A DNA stretch of 64,000 nucleotides, taken from the NCBI RefSeq assembly GCF_905147365.1, contig NC_056423.1, positions 848,501-912,500 on the forward strand. Reading direction: 5' to 3'. Of the stretch, positions 48,218 to 59,883 are shown piece by piece. Within the stretch, counting starts at the first letter, position 1. Every line of letters starts with the position of its first letter. A program made the position numbers and the translations under genes. The notes beneath the pieces are model-generated. The model did no database searches. It was not told the origin of the DNA and saw only the letters and a program-made list of their open reading frames with translations. The DNA is from Aricia agestis (lineage: Eukaryota; Arthropoda; Insecta; Lepidoptera; Lycaenidae).

Positions 48218-48365
48218 GGATTGCACCAGAGGCGTAGTTATAGTTAAGGTTAAGGTTATCGTCAAATATGGCGTCCATTATGGACTTTTACTAGGAATTT
48301 GACAGTTCATTTGACATTTTGTTATGGTTAAAGTTATAGTTAAAGTTAGTTGGTGCTCCCCCCCT
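48218..48365. mobile_element. MITE with GTTATAGTTAAGGTTAA ends
   Basis: ATTGCACCAGAGGCG, GTTATAGTTAAGG at the left; GGTTAAAGTTATAG, TTGGTGCTCC at the right, forming imperfect inverted ends. Confidence 0.55.
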
Positions 48366-48865
48366 CAGGGCAGCAGAAAGAGTGTACTTAAAATTGAGAG
48401 CAAAGTAAATTAGCTATATATAATTAATTTATGCTCTTTAATTAGAAAGATGGCGTTATTGTAAAAAAAATTATACTTTGCAACAAAAGCTTGCTTTGTG
48501 CTTGGATAAAATATATAACGACTATGTCCTCTATCTTATTGGTCGGCTTATTTTAAAAGTTAAACCCATTTTACTTAATGTTCATGTCAAATAAGTGTTC
48601 TTTTATCCTTTAATAAAGATAAAGTTTTATTCATTTGACTGTCTTAAAAATCGTATCCGGCTATTACTTCCGATTTAAAAATAACTCCAAAACCACTCTT
48701 TTATCGGTAAAATTCATCATACCTAATATTTTACCTCCTATCAGTAACCTATCAGTTTTACCCAGTGTCCTACTGACTCCTAATTAAGCACCCACCACAC
48801 GTCTGACGGTAGCGAATAAAGAGTGTCGTGAGACCATAATTAGTGATGCACTAATGAGGCGCCAT

Positions 48866-49167
48866 TGTAAGGGTGGACACTGACCCTAACGACATTTTTT
48901 GTAGAGTTTGTTTAAATACATAGTACCTAACGTCAATGAGTATTAAAAAGTAGTGCTTACAGAAACAACCTGGGCTTTTAGCCAAGATATATCGTAATTT
49001 TAGTGTCGAAGTTGAAAAAAACATCTTAGTTTTAGAATTGAAAGTGCGCGTTGCAAAACGCAGGTGTCCGTACCTTTTATCAATAAATATATTATATAAT
49101 AGTATATTATAATTCATCGGGCACCAATAGGCAAAAATTGCGTTTTGTATGGGAACCACCCTTAACA
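48866..49167. mobile_element. Possible MITE, AAGGGTGG ends
   Basis: Begins GTAAGGGTGGACACTGACC and ends GGGAACCACCCTTAAC. Short inverted ends only. Confidence 0.4.
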
Positions 49168-49504
49168 GTTTATTTTATTTTTGTAATAGCAGTTATATCG
49201 GCAGCAGCAATACATAATTTGAAAATGGAAACTTACAATCACGGTTCTTTACATACAGACGAACGGACGGACATCAAAGTCTTAGTTACATTCCGCTTTC
49301 ATCCTTTGGGTACGGAACCCCAAAAATCAAAGCCAGCGGTTGTCAAACTTCAGAGTTAATTGCCTGCTAATGGTTTGACCCCGGTCCTCAAAGTGTCAAG
49401 TCAGATCATTACTCACTCTGATAAAATTGTTATTACAGCTTGAACAAATAAGACCGGTTTGATAGTTCACAAGTTCGAGTCTGGTTAGGAAAATTGTGGT
49501 TTAA

Positions 49505-49811
49505 GGGTCAATTCAGACCGCAACGCGACGCGTAGATGCATTTCTAATTAATTTGTATGGATTTGACAGATTTTAATGGAACATTGGAACGTCGCGAGGT
49601 ATTGCGATGCATTTTTAACCAACTTAAAAATTGTAGGTTCTTTGTTCGGCTGTGGTAATTTCAGAATAGACAAACTGACACCGCAAGCGGCGTGTTCGTC
49701 AATTTTATGTGTATATTTTTGTGTAGTAAATAAAAAAAACAATCAGATTTCAATGGTTCATGTAGAAAAGCATCGCATTGCATAGCTGCGTCAGATTGCA
49801 ATGTAAGACCC
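49505..49811. mobile_element. TTAA-flanked MITE (piggyBac-type target)
   Basis: Flanked by TTAA at 49501-49504 and 49812-49815. Ends GGGTCAATTCAGACCGC / ...GTAAGACCC. The interior carries AATGTGTATATTTTTG-like and GTGTAGTAAATAAA motifs also seen at 10170-10220, 24100-24145, 28790 and 32325. No transposase. Confidence 0.65.
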
Positions 49812-49882
49812 TTAAGTAAAGTGGGCTAGGCTTTAGTTAAGATTAAGAAACAAGGCTTTTTTTGTAAGCACTTTGAACTCTC

Positions 49883-50021
49883 ATAGGGAGATCGCAGACG
49901 GCACACTTTTTGTGTGATCGAGTCTGCGGCGCACATACAGTCGGCATGACGCAGCCATGCAGATTGTATGTGCGCCGCAGACTCGATCACACAAAAAGTG
50001 CGCCGTCTGCGATATCCCATA
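49883..50021. mobile_element. Foldback element, about 60-bp arms
   Basis: ATCGCAGACGGC, ACTTTTTGTGTGATCGAGTC and TGCGGCGCACATACA appear at the left and reversed at the right, around a short centre containing CATGACGCAGCCATG. Confidence 0.9.
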
Positions 50022-50953
50022 ATGTTATATTAATAAGATTATAAATAGGAAAGATCCGTTTGTTTCCTTGCGTTGAAACTGAAAACCACTAAACCTGTTT
50101 AAGTGAAATTTGGCACATATAGAGCAGATAGCGAAAAAGGTTAGGCTACTTTTAATTACAGAATTTAATTCACTCTCCTCTCGCACGTACAATGTCAGGT
50201 TGCACAAAAACAAAACAAAGCTAATCAATGATTAATTAAAAATCAGTCATAAATAACCTCATGTTTTATTTGTGAATCAATTTCTCAGGCGGAGCTATAA
50301 AGAATCCTCGCTCATTATAAGCGTAGCCCTGACAAGTCTAGTCCTTAATCGCGGATTAAAATTAGCTGTCAGTTAACCGTTGTTTAGCGGTTGCCGATCG
50401 CGGCGTAATTGTTTTTCACGCTCATTTGATGCAATTTAAATAAATCTTAGTTTATTTATTTGTTGGGATGACCGTGGTTTATGGTGTTATGGTTTTAATC
50501 GTACACAATCTGTTATCAAAGAATAATATACTATGTGAAGATGTACCATTTAGAGATATACATTTTTAAGGCTGATCGCACGTTATTTGGGTTGGTTACG
50601 TCAATTTGATTTGATAAGTTTCTTGATAATATTATGTAGGCTGGGTTTGACGTTACTCGACTAAATTACGTAGAACCACAATCTACCTGTAAATCATTTT
50701 TTCTGACAGTACATATCAAACACTATAAGGAGAAGCTATTATCTAATTATATTTTAAAGCTACTGCATAGCTTTTATCGAGGACTTTGATTCCGTAACGA
50801 AAATAATCCTAATATCACCCACTCTAAACGGTCGGTGCAGCGTTGCCAGACTTAGGCTCGGTGTTTCTGTGGGTGCGACTAGACGTATGCGAGTTATAAT
50901 TATTGCGTATAAGTTGATAAAAAATGTCGTCCGCACTGTACAATTCAAAATAG

Positions 50954-51649
50954 TGTGGGGTACCCACAATTCGCCTAACATTCCTGCATCGCGCTATCCA
51001 AGTTTTCTGAGCGTGTCGGTATACGACAGCTGGATTAATGTATCACGTGGGCTCCGGCCTGACCGAGCATAACACCTCACTCGGTCGCTTTGTGGTGACC
51101 ACGCTTATTCCCACATTGGTGACCCTCGACAGAACACGCCTCCTTCATCATCATCACTCCCCGCCCCTCCGCACCGCGCCAGCCAGCATATCGCCTCATC
51201 GGGTACCTCGTCCATTAACCGCAATGTACCGCGGCCTGGGCGACTCCGCATCGGCATCATCGGACTTTCTCACTACACCGACCGGTCAGCAAGCAGAGCA
51301 CATCTCTTCTGGTCAGCACGTAGCATCGGCCCCGCACGGCAGCTATCCGACTCACTGGATCCCGTGCAGCAGCTTACAGTTCCGACTCACTGGAACTCTC
51401 TGGCACTGGCGAGTGGCGCCTGAAGCGACTAGACTTCAAGATTCGACCTCCGGTCTTCGGGGGGGGAGAGATGTGGCGGTACCCACAATTCGCCTAACAT
51501 TCCTGCATCGCGATATCGAAGTTTTCTGAGCGCGTCGATATATATGTATACGACAGCTGAAATGTATTACGTGGGCTCCGGCCTGACCAAGCATAACACC
51601 TCGCTCGGTCGGAAGATCTTCCTTTGGCCGCCACGCACTCATACCCACA
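50954..51649 (+). mobile_element. Internally deleted LTR retrotransposon with ATAG duplication
   Basis: Left LTR 50954-51115, right LTR 51472-51649, both TGTGG...CCCACA, alike with small indels (the right one has an extra GGAAGATCTT-like piece). The TSD ATAG is at 50950-50953 and 51650-51653. A TTGGTGACCCTCGAC-type primer-binding region follows the left LTR and a G-rich polypurine tract (51458-51471) precedes the right. The 356-bp interior keeps no gag or pol domain. The 163-aa frame at 51038-51529 crosses an LTR and is not a gene. A 4-bp duplication suits Ty3/gypsy-type elements. Confidence 0.9.
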
Positions 51650-51961
51650 ATAGTATGCTGATTGGATAAAGGTTAAATTTACGATTCCTATGAACCGTGA
51701 CAAAACAACTATAAACTAAAAACCTTCATAATATAACAAACAATACACACTGAATCTTATCAAAATCGCTCTTATCTTCAAACCTGCCGCATAAAAAATG
51801 AATGCTTTTAAAGTAGTTACATCTGACCTCGTCTGATGATGAGCAGAATCCTTGAGGTGGCGATTGGAATGACATGTTTGTGGTTTCATCAATGTCACTA
51901 GCACTAAATGTATACTTTAGATTATCAGAAAAATCTGTGTGTGTAAAGTTAATATACCTAG

Positions 51962-52263
51962 CGGAGCAACAATATCGAGCTGTCAAACGAAACCGAAATT
52001 GATTTACATCTGTGTCTAAAAATTTGTTTACGTATACACTTACATGAGCATCTTTCTTAGAGATTAAATTGTTAACGTTGGGTACGTTAACAATTTAATC
52101 TCTAAGAAAGATGTGCCGACTGGACGTCAAACAGATGAAAGAAAAATTGGTTCTGCTGTCATGTATCACAGGTCTCTTTTTACCACGCAGTGTTACTGAT
52201 AGTGACATCTCGCTTGCTCAGGCTTTTGTTTCTCTATTCCGCTAGGTATATTAACTTTACGGT
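51962..52263 (-). repeat. Dispersed repeat R, copy B, with new hairpin
   Basis: Inverted relative to copy A at 40583. It contains an exact 30-bp inverted repeat, 52049-52078 / 52084-52113 (CATCTTTCTTAGAGATTAAA...), with spacer TGGGT. Copy A shows one arm at the same junction after GTCGGCAC. Confidence 0.9.
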
Positions 52264-52739
52264 ACAACTGCTCTCTCACCCCGTAACACGTCGAAAATAT
52301 ATTTTAGTAATCTGTGATTAATTACTATACTCAATAGCAGGTAGTTTCGCTCGGGGTCCGTTTTAAGACATGATGATGATGATGAAGACCTTCGCGGTCC
52401 ACACATTTTATATAAAAAAATATTAAACAAAGGTAAGTAATTACGGAAATTATAAAGGTATTTTTTAGATTTCAATGAGAAAAGTAACCATTTTTTGTAG
52501 CTAATTATCACTCTGAAGTTTGAAGAAGTAAAAAGAAGCTATAGATATTGACATTAAATCCTGGAGATGTTGAAGTCCTAAGATGAACGAAGATCATCTT
52601 CGAACATGCTCGGTCCGCACACAATGGGTCGGCGGTCCGGATGCGGACCGTGGTCCACCATTTGGTGACCCCTGCTCTATAGTATATTTTTAACCAACTT
52701 CCAAAAGGGAGGAGGATCTTTTTATTTTATTTTATCATA

Positions 52740-52865
52740 TTTGGGTGGCTTACAGCTAACTATAATAAATTTACTTACTTACAAGCTTACTATATTTAAT
52801 TAATTTAATATAGTTAGCTTACAAGCTAACTATATTAAATTTACTTACTTACTTACGTAGTAAAT
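52740..52865. repeat. AT-rich direct/inverted repeat cluster
   Basis: Repeated AGCTAACTATA and AATTTACTTACTTAC blocks with an inverted copy of TTAATATAGTTAGC. Confidence 0.7.
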
Positions 52866-54298
52866 AAAATCAGTTCGATTTAAACATTAGCAAAAAAGTT
52901 AACTTCTACAAAATACCTATTATTGTATTGTTTTGCCAGAGTAGTATTAAGACAGACAGACAGACACACTTTCGCATTTATAATTTTAGTATGGATGTAA
53001 TATGATGATGTTTCAATTTACAATATCTCCATACGAGATTTAAAACAGAATATTGTAATCACCTACGGCCTACGGGGTTTGACTCCCGACCTCAATATTT
53101 CAACTACGTTATTGGCTGCTACAGTAGTTCCGACTGTTTATAGCCTATGTTATTTATCGTCCCACTCGTGAGAAAACGGGCTGCGAGACACCTGATTGTA
53201 AACGTCGTGACATTTTCATTACCGGTCGCGTAGATGTTCCTAGCATTGAAATGGAATACAGTATACAAGTGTTATACATTGGACCGGTCAAATATTGCTA
53301 TAAATACAAGCACGTAGAAAACTTTTACTATGGGACCAACTCAATTCGGCAAAATAATCAGCTGTTTGGCAAAATCGTAACTGGGCAATAGATAAACATT
53401 CATAATATTATATAACCAGATGCTAAGTTGGAAAAATACAAATATGTCTGCGAAAACCGCATTCAAATCGGATCAGTAGTTTTCGTGTGATGCTGGAACA
53501 AACATACAGACAGACAGACAGACACAAAAAACTAGCCACAGTTTTGGCTTCTATAGCGATGTAGTAACATCCCCCGCTTATTATTTTTTGAATATCTTTA
53601 AGAAGGAAAAAAGGAACCCTATTCCTAAGACTTCAATGTCTTATTGTCTGTCTCGGCTGTATATCTCAATAACCGCTACTCTTCTGCAATTTTCACAGAT
53701 TGTGTATGTCTGTTACCGATAAAATAACAGATACTAAAACAAATTAAATTTAATATTTAAGGCGTGATTTTTTTGCTTGAAAAGTACAAAATACTCCATT
53801 GTATTTATACTTTAACAATTAATAGTAAAATTAAAATAAATTAAATAATTAAGGATTCGTACAAAAACATTATTTGCCTAATTTTGCTCTATTATGATAA
53901 GGAACCTTTCGTGCGCGAGACCAACTCGCACTTGGCCGATTTTTTTCATACATTTCTCTTTGAATTTTGCGTCTTTGGGAAAACTGAAATAGGACTAAAA
54001 GCGATGAAGGTAATCATTCTTCAAAGATGCACTAATTATTGTAAGTTATTATATGAGTAAGCATTAAGTACCACTTCTTTCGACTATAAAATAAAACTTA
54101 TAATAATAAATTATAATAAATTTAGACCTTCCGCGCGGCTTCACCCCCGTAAATTAGGAATTTCAAAGACAAATGAGCCCACAAAAATAGCCTATGACAT
54201 AATGTGGTCTACTTTTTATTTATGCCAAACAACATAAAAACAAATTGGATGGTGCGTGAAATAAGTCCTTTCAAATAATTTTCCCCGTTTATTCCACA

Positions 54299-54912
54299 CT
54301 AGCTATTGCCCGCGACTTCGTCCGCGCGCAGTGTCAACAAAATTGGTGTCAAAAGCTTTTTAAAACTCTGGTACCCCTTAAATCAAAATACCCAAAACAG
54401 CCGTGTAGTGTGCACATAATATTATTATTTTTAAATTAAACTTTTTATACCAAATTTTAAAGCTTATTATAGTTTTACACAACTTAGCTGCATACACAAC
54501 TTTAGCTTTACCCATAAACTATTTAGTATTTATTATTGGTATGCTGTTGTTTCTACTTTCTGATATCTATGTTGGTAGGTGAGTTATTTAATAAAGTGCA
54601 TAACAATCGAAAGACTTGAAAAACGTAGTCAAACATGGTACCACCTCTTATATAGAAATATATATGAGCAAGCGATAGCGTGATCTAGGCGACTCTTGGC
54701 GCCATCTGTTACGAGTTTTGGAACTAACTTAATTTGAACAAATTTACACATAAACACCCTCTTACAAACCCTTTTTCCAGTAAAAAGTAGCCTACGTCCT
54801 TTCTCAGGCTTTAGACTATCTGTGTACAAAATTTCATTACAATCGGTTCAGTAGTTTTGGCGTGAAAGCGAGACAGACAGAGATACTTTCGCATTTATAA
54901 TATTAGTATAGA
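54299..54912 (-). mobile_element. HEL-6, 614-bp non-autonomous Helitron
   Basis: On the minus strand it starts TCTATACTAATATTATAAAT after an A, has GCGAAAGTATCTCTGTCTG and ends AAGTCGCGGGCAATAGCTAG before a T. All Helitron end rules are met. No Rep/helicase ORF. Confidence 0.75.
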
Positions 54913-54929
54913 TTTTCCTCTGTTTCTTG

Positions 54930-55046
54930 GCTATGAGCTATCTAACTCTGAAAGAATACTTCAAAATTTCAAATCGGACTAGTAGTTCCTGAGATTAGCG
55001 CGTTCAAACAAACAAACTCTTCAGCTTTATAATATTAGTGTAGATA
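54930..55046 (-). mobile_element. Short Helitron-like fragment (another family)
   Basis: Minus strand: TCTACACTAATATTATAAAG, GTTTGTTTGAACGCGCTAAT, CTCAGGAACTACTAGTCCGA. This resembles the small Lep1-type Helitrons of moths from memory; the 3' end is not seen. Confidence 0.5.
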
Positions 55047-55767
55047 ATAACGCAACCGCATAAAAAATGTCGATAAAAATATCGATACCAAAATCTGCAT
55101 CACACCACATCACTAGTGCCTTAGTTTGATAGTTTACGGAACATTTTTCGTGAAGAATATTTTTCGTGAAGAATAATAATTGATTTTTAAATTAAAAAGT
55201 CGTATAAATTACAGTTGGCTGTGATAGGTGATCCCGCTATTTTTGAAGTTCACAGTATCGCTGCAATTTTTGTAGGTAATTATAGCACAAGTCAGCATTT
55301 TGTTCGCAATTTACGGCGTAGTGAAAACGTGTTTGCCGTGGAGTGATTGACATACGACTGACAATTTGTGCCCATATGGGCAGGATTTGGCGACATGTGA
55401 CAAGATCTATAACATATCTCTTACTTCTAAAATCTGTGTTGGCAACATTCTAATTCTGTCCATCACGCTGACAGGCGCAGAAATGGAATTAAAGTGCGCT
55501 TACATTAATGGGTTTAGTGGCTGTTGACGCATCACTCAACAGACATAATTGATTTATATATTGCCTGTATTTTGCTTTATGCGGCCTCTGAAGGGGCCAT
55601 CCACTAATCATGTGATATTTCTTGATCAGTTTTATGGGGTCCTAAAATGTTTAAATTCCCCAGTCCCCCTTGGTACTTACTATGTAGTGAAGCAAAGGAC
55701 TACCGCTTTCCCTTTCCTATTTTTACATAATCTTTTAAATAAAATTCTCAAAATATCCTAATTCCTA

Positions 55768-55880
55768 TATCTTTCCCGGGGCTCAAAGTATCTGAATACC
55801 AAATATCAAAATCGGTTCAACGGTTTAAGCGTGAAGAGGTAACAGACGTCTACTTTCGAATTTATAATATTAGTACGGAT
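55768..55880 (-). mobile_element. HEL-2 fragment
   Basis: CTTTCCCGGGGCTCAAAGTA, TTTAAGCGTGAAGAGGTAAC and the 5' end TATAATATTAGTACGGAT. Confidence 0.6.
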
Positions 55881-56521
55881 CTTTCAATGCCAGTAACATA
55901 CTAGATCAATATAATAGCTTAAAACAATACAGTTTGTATGACGACCATAAATATGTATGAGTATAATATGTTCGCCCCATTAATCACATAGTAGAGTGGC
56001 CTATGTATTGTAGCCTATGTGTTGCAAGGACAAGGCTGTAAATAACAGCGTGGCTAAACTCTTGAATATGTAATGAACACTCACTGCTAATTATTATCTA
56101 TATCGATGATGTAATATCCATATTTCATAATCGATATGCTATAATTTAATTAGATACATTTTTATGAAGTAAAACCTTTTTAGCGGCGCGGCGTAGAGCA
56201 CTTTTTAGGATTTGTAAAAAAAAATTTGAGTCAGAACACGTACTATCTAAAATTTGTAAGAATAGAACACCGGCTCGACTTGAGAGAAAAAGTTATATCT
56301 TCCTCTCTACCACGCATCAGAAATATATGCCTAATACTGCAGTTTCATATTCACTTGTGCCAACACTCCCGTTTTTTATTTACATTAGGATTCAAACGAT
56401 TTAAAACAGTATTTTGAGTAAGCGTCAATTATTTTTTCACATTGTAAGCTTACTGTGCATTTTGCCTGTGCTGTTTTATTATGCTGTTATCTTAAGTCCA
56501 AAAGTCTATATATACCTTTGA

Positions 56522-56525
<4 letters not shown>

Positions 56526-56618
<93 letters not shown>

Positions 56619-56820
56619 TGACTGATTGACATAGTGATCTATCAACGCACAGTCCAAACCACGGGACGGATCGGACTGAAATTTGGCATGCAGGTAGATG
56701 TTATGACGTAGGCATCCGCTATGAAAGGATTTTAATAAACTCCAAGGGGTTCAAATAGGGAATGAAAGTTTGTATATAATAATACCTCTTAACGCGAGCG
56801 AAGCCGCGGGCAAAAGCTCG
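56526..56820 (+). mobile_element. (TA)n run fused to a HEL-4 element
   Basis: 56526-56617 is an uninterrupted TA run of about 46 repeats. The HEL-4 body follows at once (CTGACTGATTGACATAGTGA, TCTATCAACGCACAG, ATGACGTAGGCATCCGCTAT) to GCAAAAGCTCG at 56820. Helitron 5' ends here start TCTATATATATA, so the run sits exactly where the element's own TA-rich head would be. Confidence 0.8.
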
Positions 56821-57052
56821 TACATAATATAACATTTATATGTCTTTTAACTGTTATAGTTTCAACTAAGTATACTTTAATACTTATAGTCTTATAATTT
56901 AATTGGCGCAGATAGCATCGATACCAGCGTCTCTGTCAAGGTCTGCACTACATCCGGCTTGAACAATACTGAACCAATATACTTATTTATTTATTATTAA
57001 CTAATGATTAAAGTCCCGGTGAACTTTACAAAGTTATACATCCATAGTCCAT

Positions 57053-57243
57053 ACCAATATTCTAAATGCGAAAGTGTGTCTGTCTGTCTGTCTGTTACCT
57101 CTTCACGCCCAAACCGCTGAACCGATTTTGCTGATATTTGGTGAGAAGATACTTTGAGTTCCGGGAAAGTTGTCCTTTGCATACGACACCTTTCATCCCG
57201 AAAAAATTGTACGGTGTAAATGTACGGATAAAAGAGTTTTTTT
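57053..57243 (+). mobile_element. HEL-2 copy, 3' end overrun by LINE tail
   Basis: ATGCGAAAGTGTGTCTGTCTG to AAAATTGTACGGTG; the usual right end gives way to the LINE poly(T) at about 57253. Confidence 0.65.
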
Positions 57244-57252
57244 GCAACTGAG

Positions 57253-57640
57253 TTTTTTATAAAATAAGGGGGCAAACGAGCAAACGGGTCACCTGATGTA
57301 AAGCAACTACCGTCGCCCACGGACACTCGCAACATCAAAAGAGCTGCAGGTGCGTTGCCAGCCTTTTAATAGGGATTACGCTCTCTTCTTGAAGGTTTGC
57401 AGGTCGTATTGGTCCGGAAATACTGCTGGTCACAGTTCGTTCCAGAGTTTTACAGTACGCGGCAGAAAGATATGCGAAAAACGCACAGTGGAAGACTGCC
57501 ACTCAAAAATCAGCCCTTAATCGCTCACCGATTTTGACACAAAGCGCTTTTGTTATTTCCGACGTTCTGGCTGCTTTCCAGCGGCCGTGGTCACGGGTGG
57601 ACTGAGATGACAGATGTCAAACTCGTCGGATTTGTTCAAC
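57253..57640 (-). mobile_element. CR1-like LINE 3' region, longest copy
   Basis: Minus strand: the shared tail (57253-57375), then upstream LINE sequence absent from SINE-2 (CTTCAAGAAGAGAGCG, TTCCGGACCAATACGACC, TCTTTCTGCCGCGTACTGTA, CAGTCTTCCACTG). It resembles CR1/Zenon-type tails of butterflies from memory. No intact reverse transcriptase. Confidence 0.65.
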
Positions 57641-57796
57641 TACCTGCAGATTCATTAATTTGATTTGCGTTCCTATCTACGCACTCACAGTATCAGAGAC
57701 GCCGCTGTGTTTTAGATTTGTAAATGAGCATAAACTCGTTAGTGATGAAACATTATAATTATCGTGATTTGTACTCTTGTAAACATAAAAAATTAT

Positions 57797-57893
57797 TTGT
57801 ATGAAGATGGCAAACCGATTCAGTGGTTTGGGTTTGGAAAGTAACAGACAGACAGACACACCTTATCTACTATTAGTATGGATATTGATGCAT
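57797..57893 (-). mobile_element. HEL-2 fragment
   Basis: CCGATTCAGTGGTTTGGGTT, ACAGACAGACAGACAC, ACTATTAGTATGGAT. Confidence 0.55.
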
Positions 57894-58737
57894 ACGTAGC
57901 TGTGACATTCTCATGAATAAATTAGACACAGGATGATACTTACATATAATTTAATCATATTATCTGCTTCATTAGCATACGCGTCCGAGTTTATCCACCT
58001 GTCAGCCCGCTGTCACCCCGCTGTCATCCCACTGTCACCACATGCGGCGCTGTCACTGTCAGTGCTGACAGTTGATACTCTCGTCACTTACATTTTAGAG
58101 GAATGAGGTTTTAATTATTAAAAATAGAAGAGCAAAAGTCGAAATCAAAGTTTTTAGATATTTTAGTTTTAATTTAAAGGTCAGCAACAGTAATGTTTTC
58201 ATAATTATACATAATATTATTACTTTTCATTAGAGATTTCAAGACTTACGATTTGTTTTGTAAATATATTTTTAATATTCCTCAGATTGGCTGTCGAAAG
58301 TGCCAAATTACGAATTTTCATTTATATGCATGAAACAAATTATTATTAAAGTAAGTATAAAGACGTGTTAAATAATTGATTGGCATGGTATAAGATACGT
58401 TTTAACATTTCTAATATAAAATGTCCGACATATTTATTATCTATGCCCTATGGCATCTACCTCAAAAAAAATTGTTTTTCGAATACAAAAAAAAATAAAG
58501 TCGGCTTAACCCACGTGCGACATCTATTATTTGTAAGTGTAAGATTAATGAGCGACTAGTCGGATTACCATTCCTTTGTGTTCGGATTTGGATCACTTCG
58601 ATACCGGCTTATTGATTTCGTAAGTGGTGACGTGTGTCGATTTAGGGGTTAAAAAAAATTTAGAGTAACTTCTACCATTACTATCCATACTAATATTATG
58701 TCATATGTAATTGATTGTACTGTCGGTTCTTGGTGGA

Positions 58738-59872
58738 AATTCATGTTGTACACTAATAAAACACACTTTTCTTGCACTTTTTCCACTATATTAAGATATT
58801 ATTATAACTTTTAACAAATAACACGACCGGTTTCGAAATTATTCATCATCAGGTGTAAGTTTAACGTCGGTACTTTTAAAAAATTAAATATTATCAAAAC
58901 AAACATTAGGGTTGTCAGCATCGTGGTACTTTTTACAATTTGGTAGAATTTTTATTCCAAATAAGACTATTTTCTACTAATGTTAAATTAATATTTAGTT
59001 GGATTTACCCATTTTTTATATTGATAAATTAATAACGTTGTGCTGGTAATGTCACATATACAGATTTCAGAGCCTAAAATTAAGTAATAATTGTTACATT
59101 TCTAAAATTATTAAAATTAAAATAATTATGTCACAAAATTTCTCTAAAAATTATTAAATGTCAAATAAATTAATATAAACAATGTCAAACTAACAATAAT
59201 AAAACTTAATAAGACGATACAATTGTCTAATTACATCACCAATAATTTAATTGAATTGTCCATAATATTAAAATTATAAAAATTAATATCTATATGAATG
59301 TCAAATAAATTAAACTAAATTAAATCATGTCAATAAATAAAATATAATGTCCATAAAATTATATAAAAATAAATATCATGTCAATAAATTAAATTAGCGG
59401 TGAAATGTAAATTGAAATTAATGTATAAGTAATAATCGTTTAAATATCCTGTACTTAATAAAATTGAATTTGAAAGGCATGTTTGGTCGTTTAACAAGTT
59501 CCCATATTTTTTGTGTCTGTTGACTTCGAGTGCTTCCAGTGCGTCCATTTTCTTGCTTTTGGGTAAAACATGTAGGTATTTAATATTCCTGTCAGGTTCA
59601 AAATTATGGTCATTATTATTTAAATGCTCAGCAAATGTAGATCTTTCTGTTTTCCTTTTCCAAGCTGTGATATGTTCTTTTATCCTGGTTTTAAATTTCC
59701 GCCCTGTCTGACCTATATATATACCTCCACATGTTTCACAAGAAAGGCTGTATATTCCGCTATTGTCCGTGACGTTAAACTTGTCCTTGTTATTACACAA
59801 CAGACTTTTTAGGGAACCCGTAGTGTAGAATGCTACCCTGGTCTCCCTGTTTTGTAAGATCCTTTGAAACCT
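58738..59872 (-). mobile_element. Penelope-like element, 5'-truncated, GIY-YIG endonuclease kept
   Basis: From about 59870 to the stop at 59381 the minus strand is open for some 160 codons. It opens RFQRILQNRETRVAF, then carries a GIY-YIG nuclease: GIYSLSCETCGGIYIGQTGR with the CxxC insertion typical of Penelope-like elements, the conserved R in FKTRIKEH, and a later acidic-rich helix (DALEALEVNRHKK). In these elements the domain follows a reverse transcriptase, which is absent; a HEL-2 copy begins just upstream. 650 bp of AT-rich 3' sequence contains ACACGACCGGTTTCGAAAT and ATCATCAGGTG, seen in Penelope terminal repeats. The domain has no internal stop. Confidence 0.85.
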
Positions 59873-59883
59873 ATACGATAGAG

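Noticed and set aside
51038..51529. 163-aa plus-strand ORF
   Set aside because: It starts inside the left LTR and ends in the right LTR of the deleted element, with no gag, pol or other domain in this frame.
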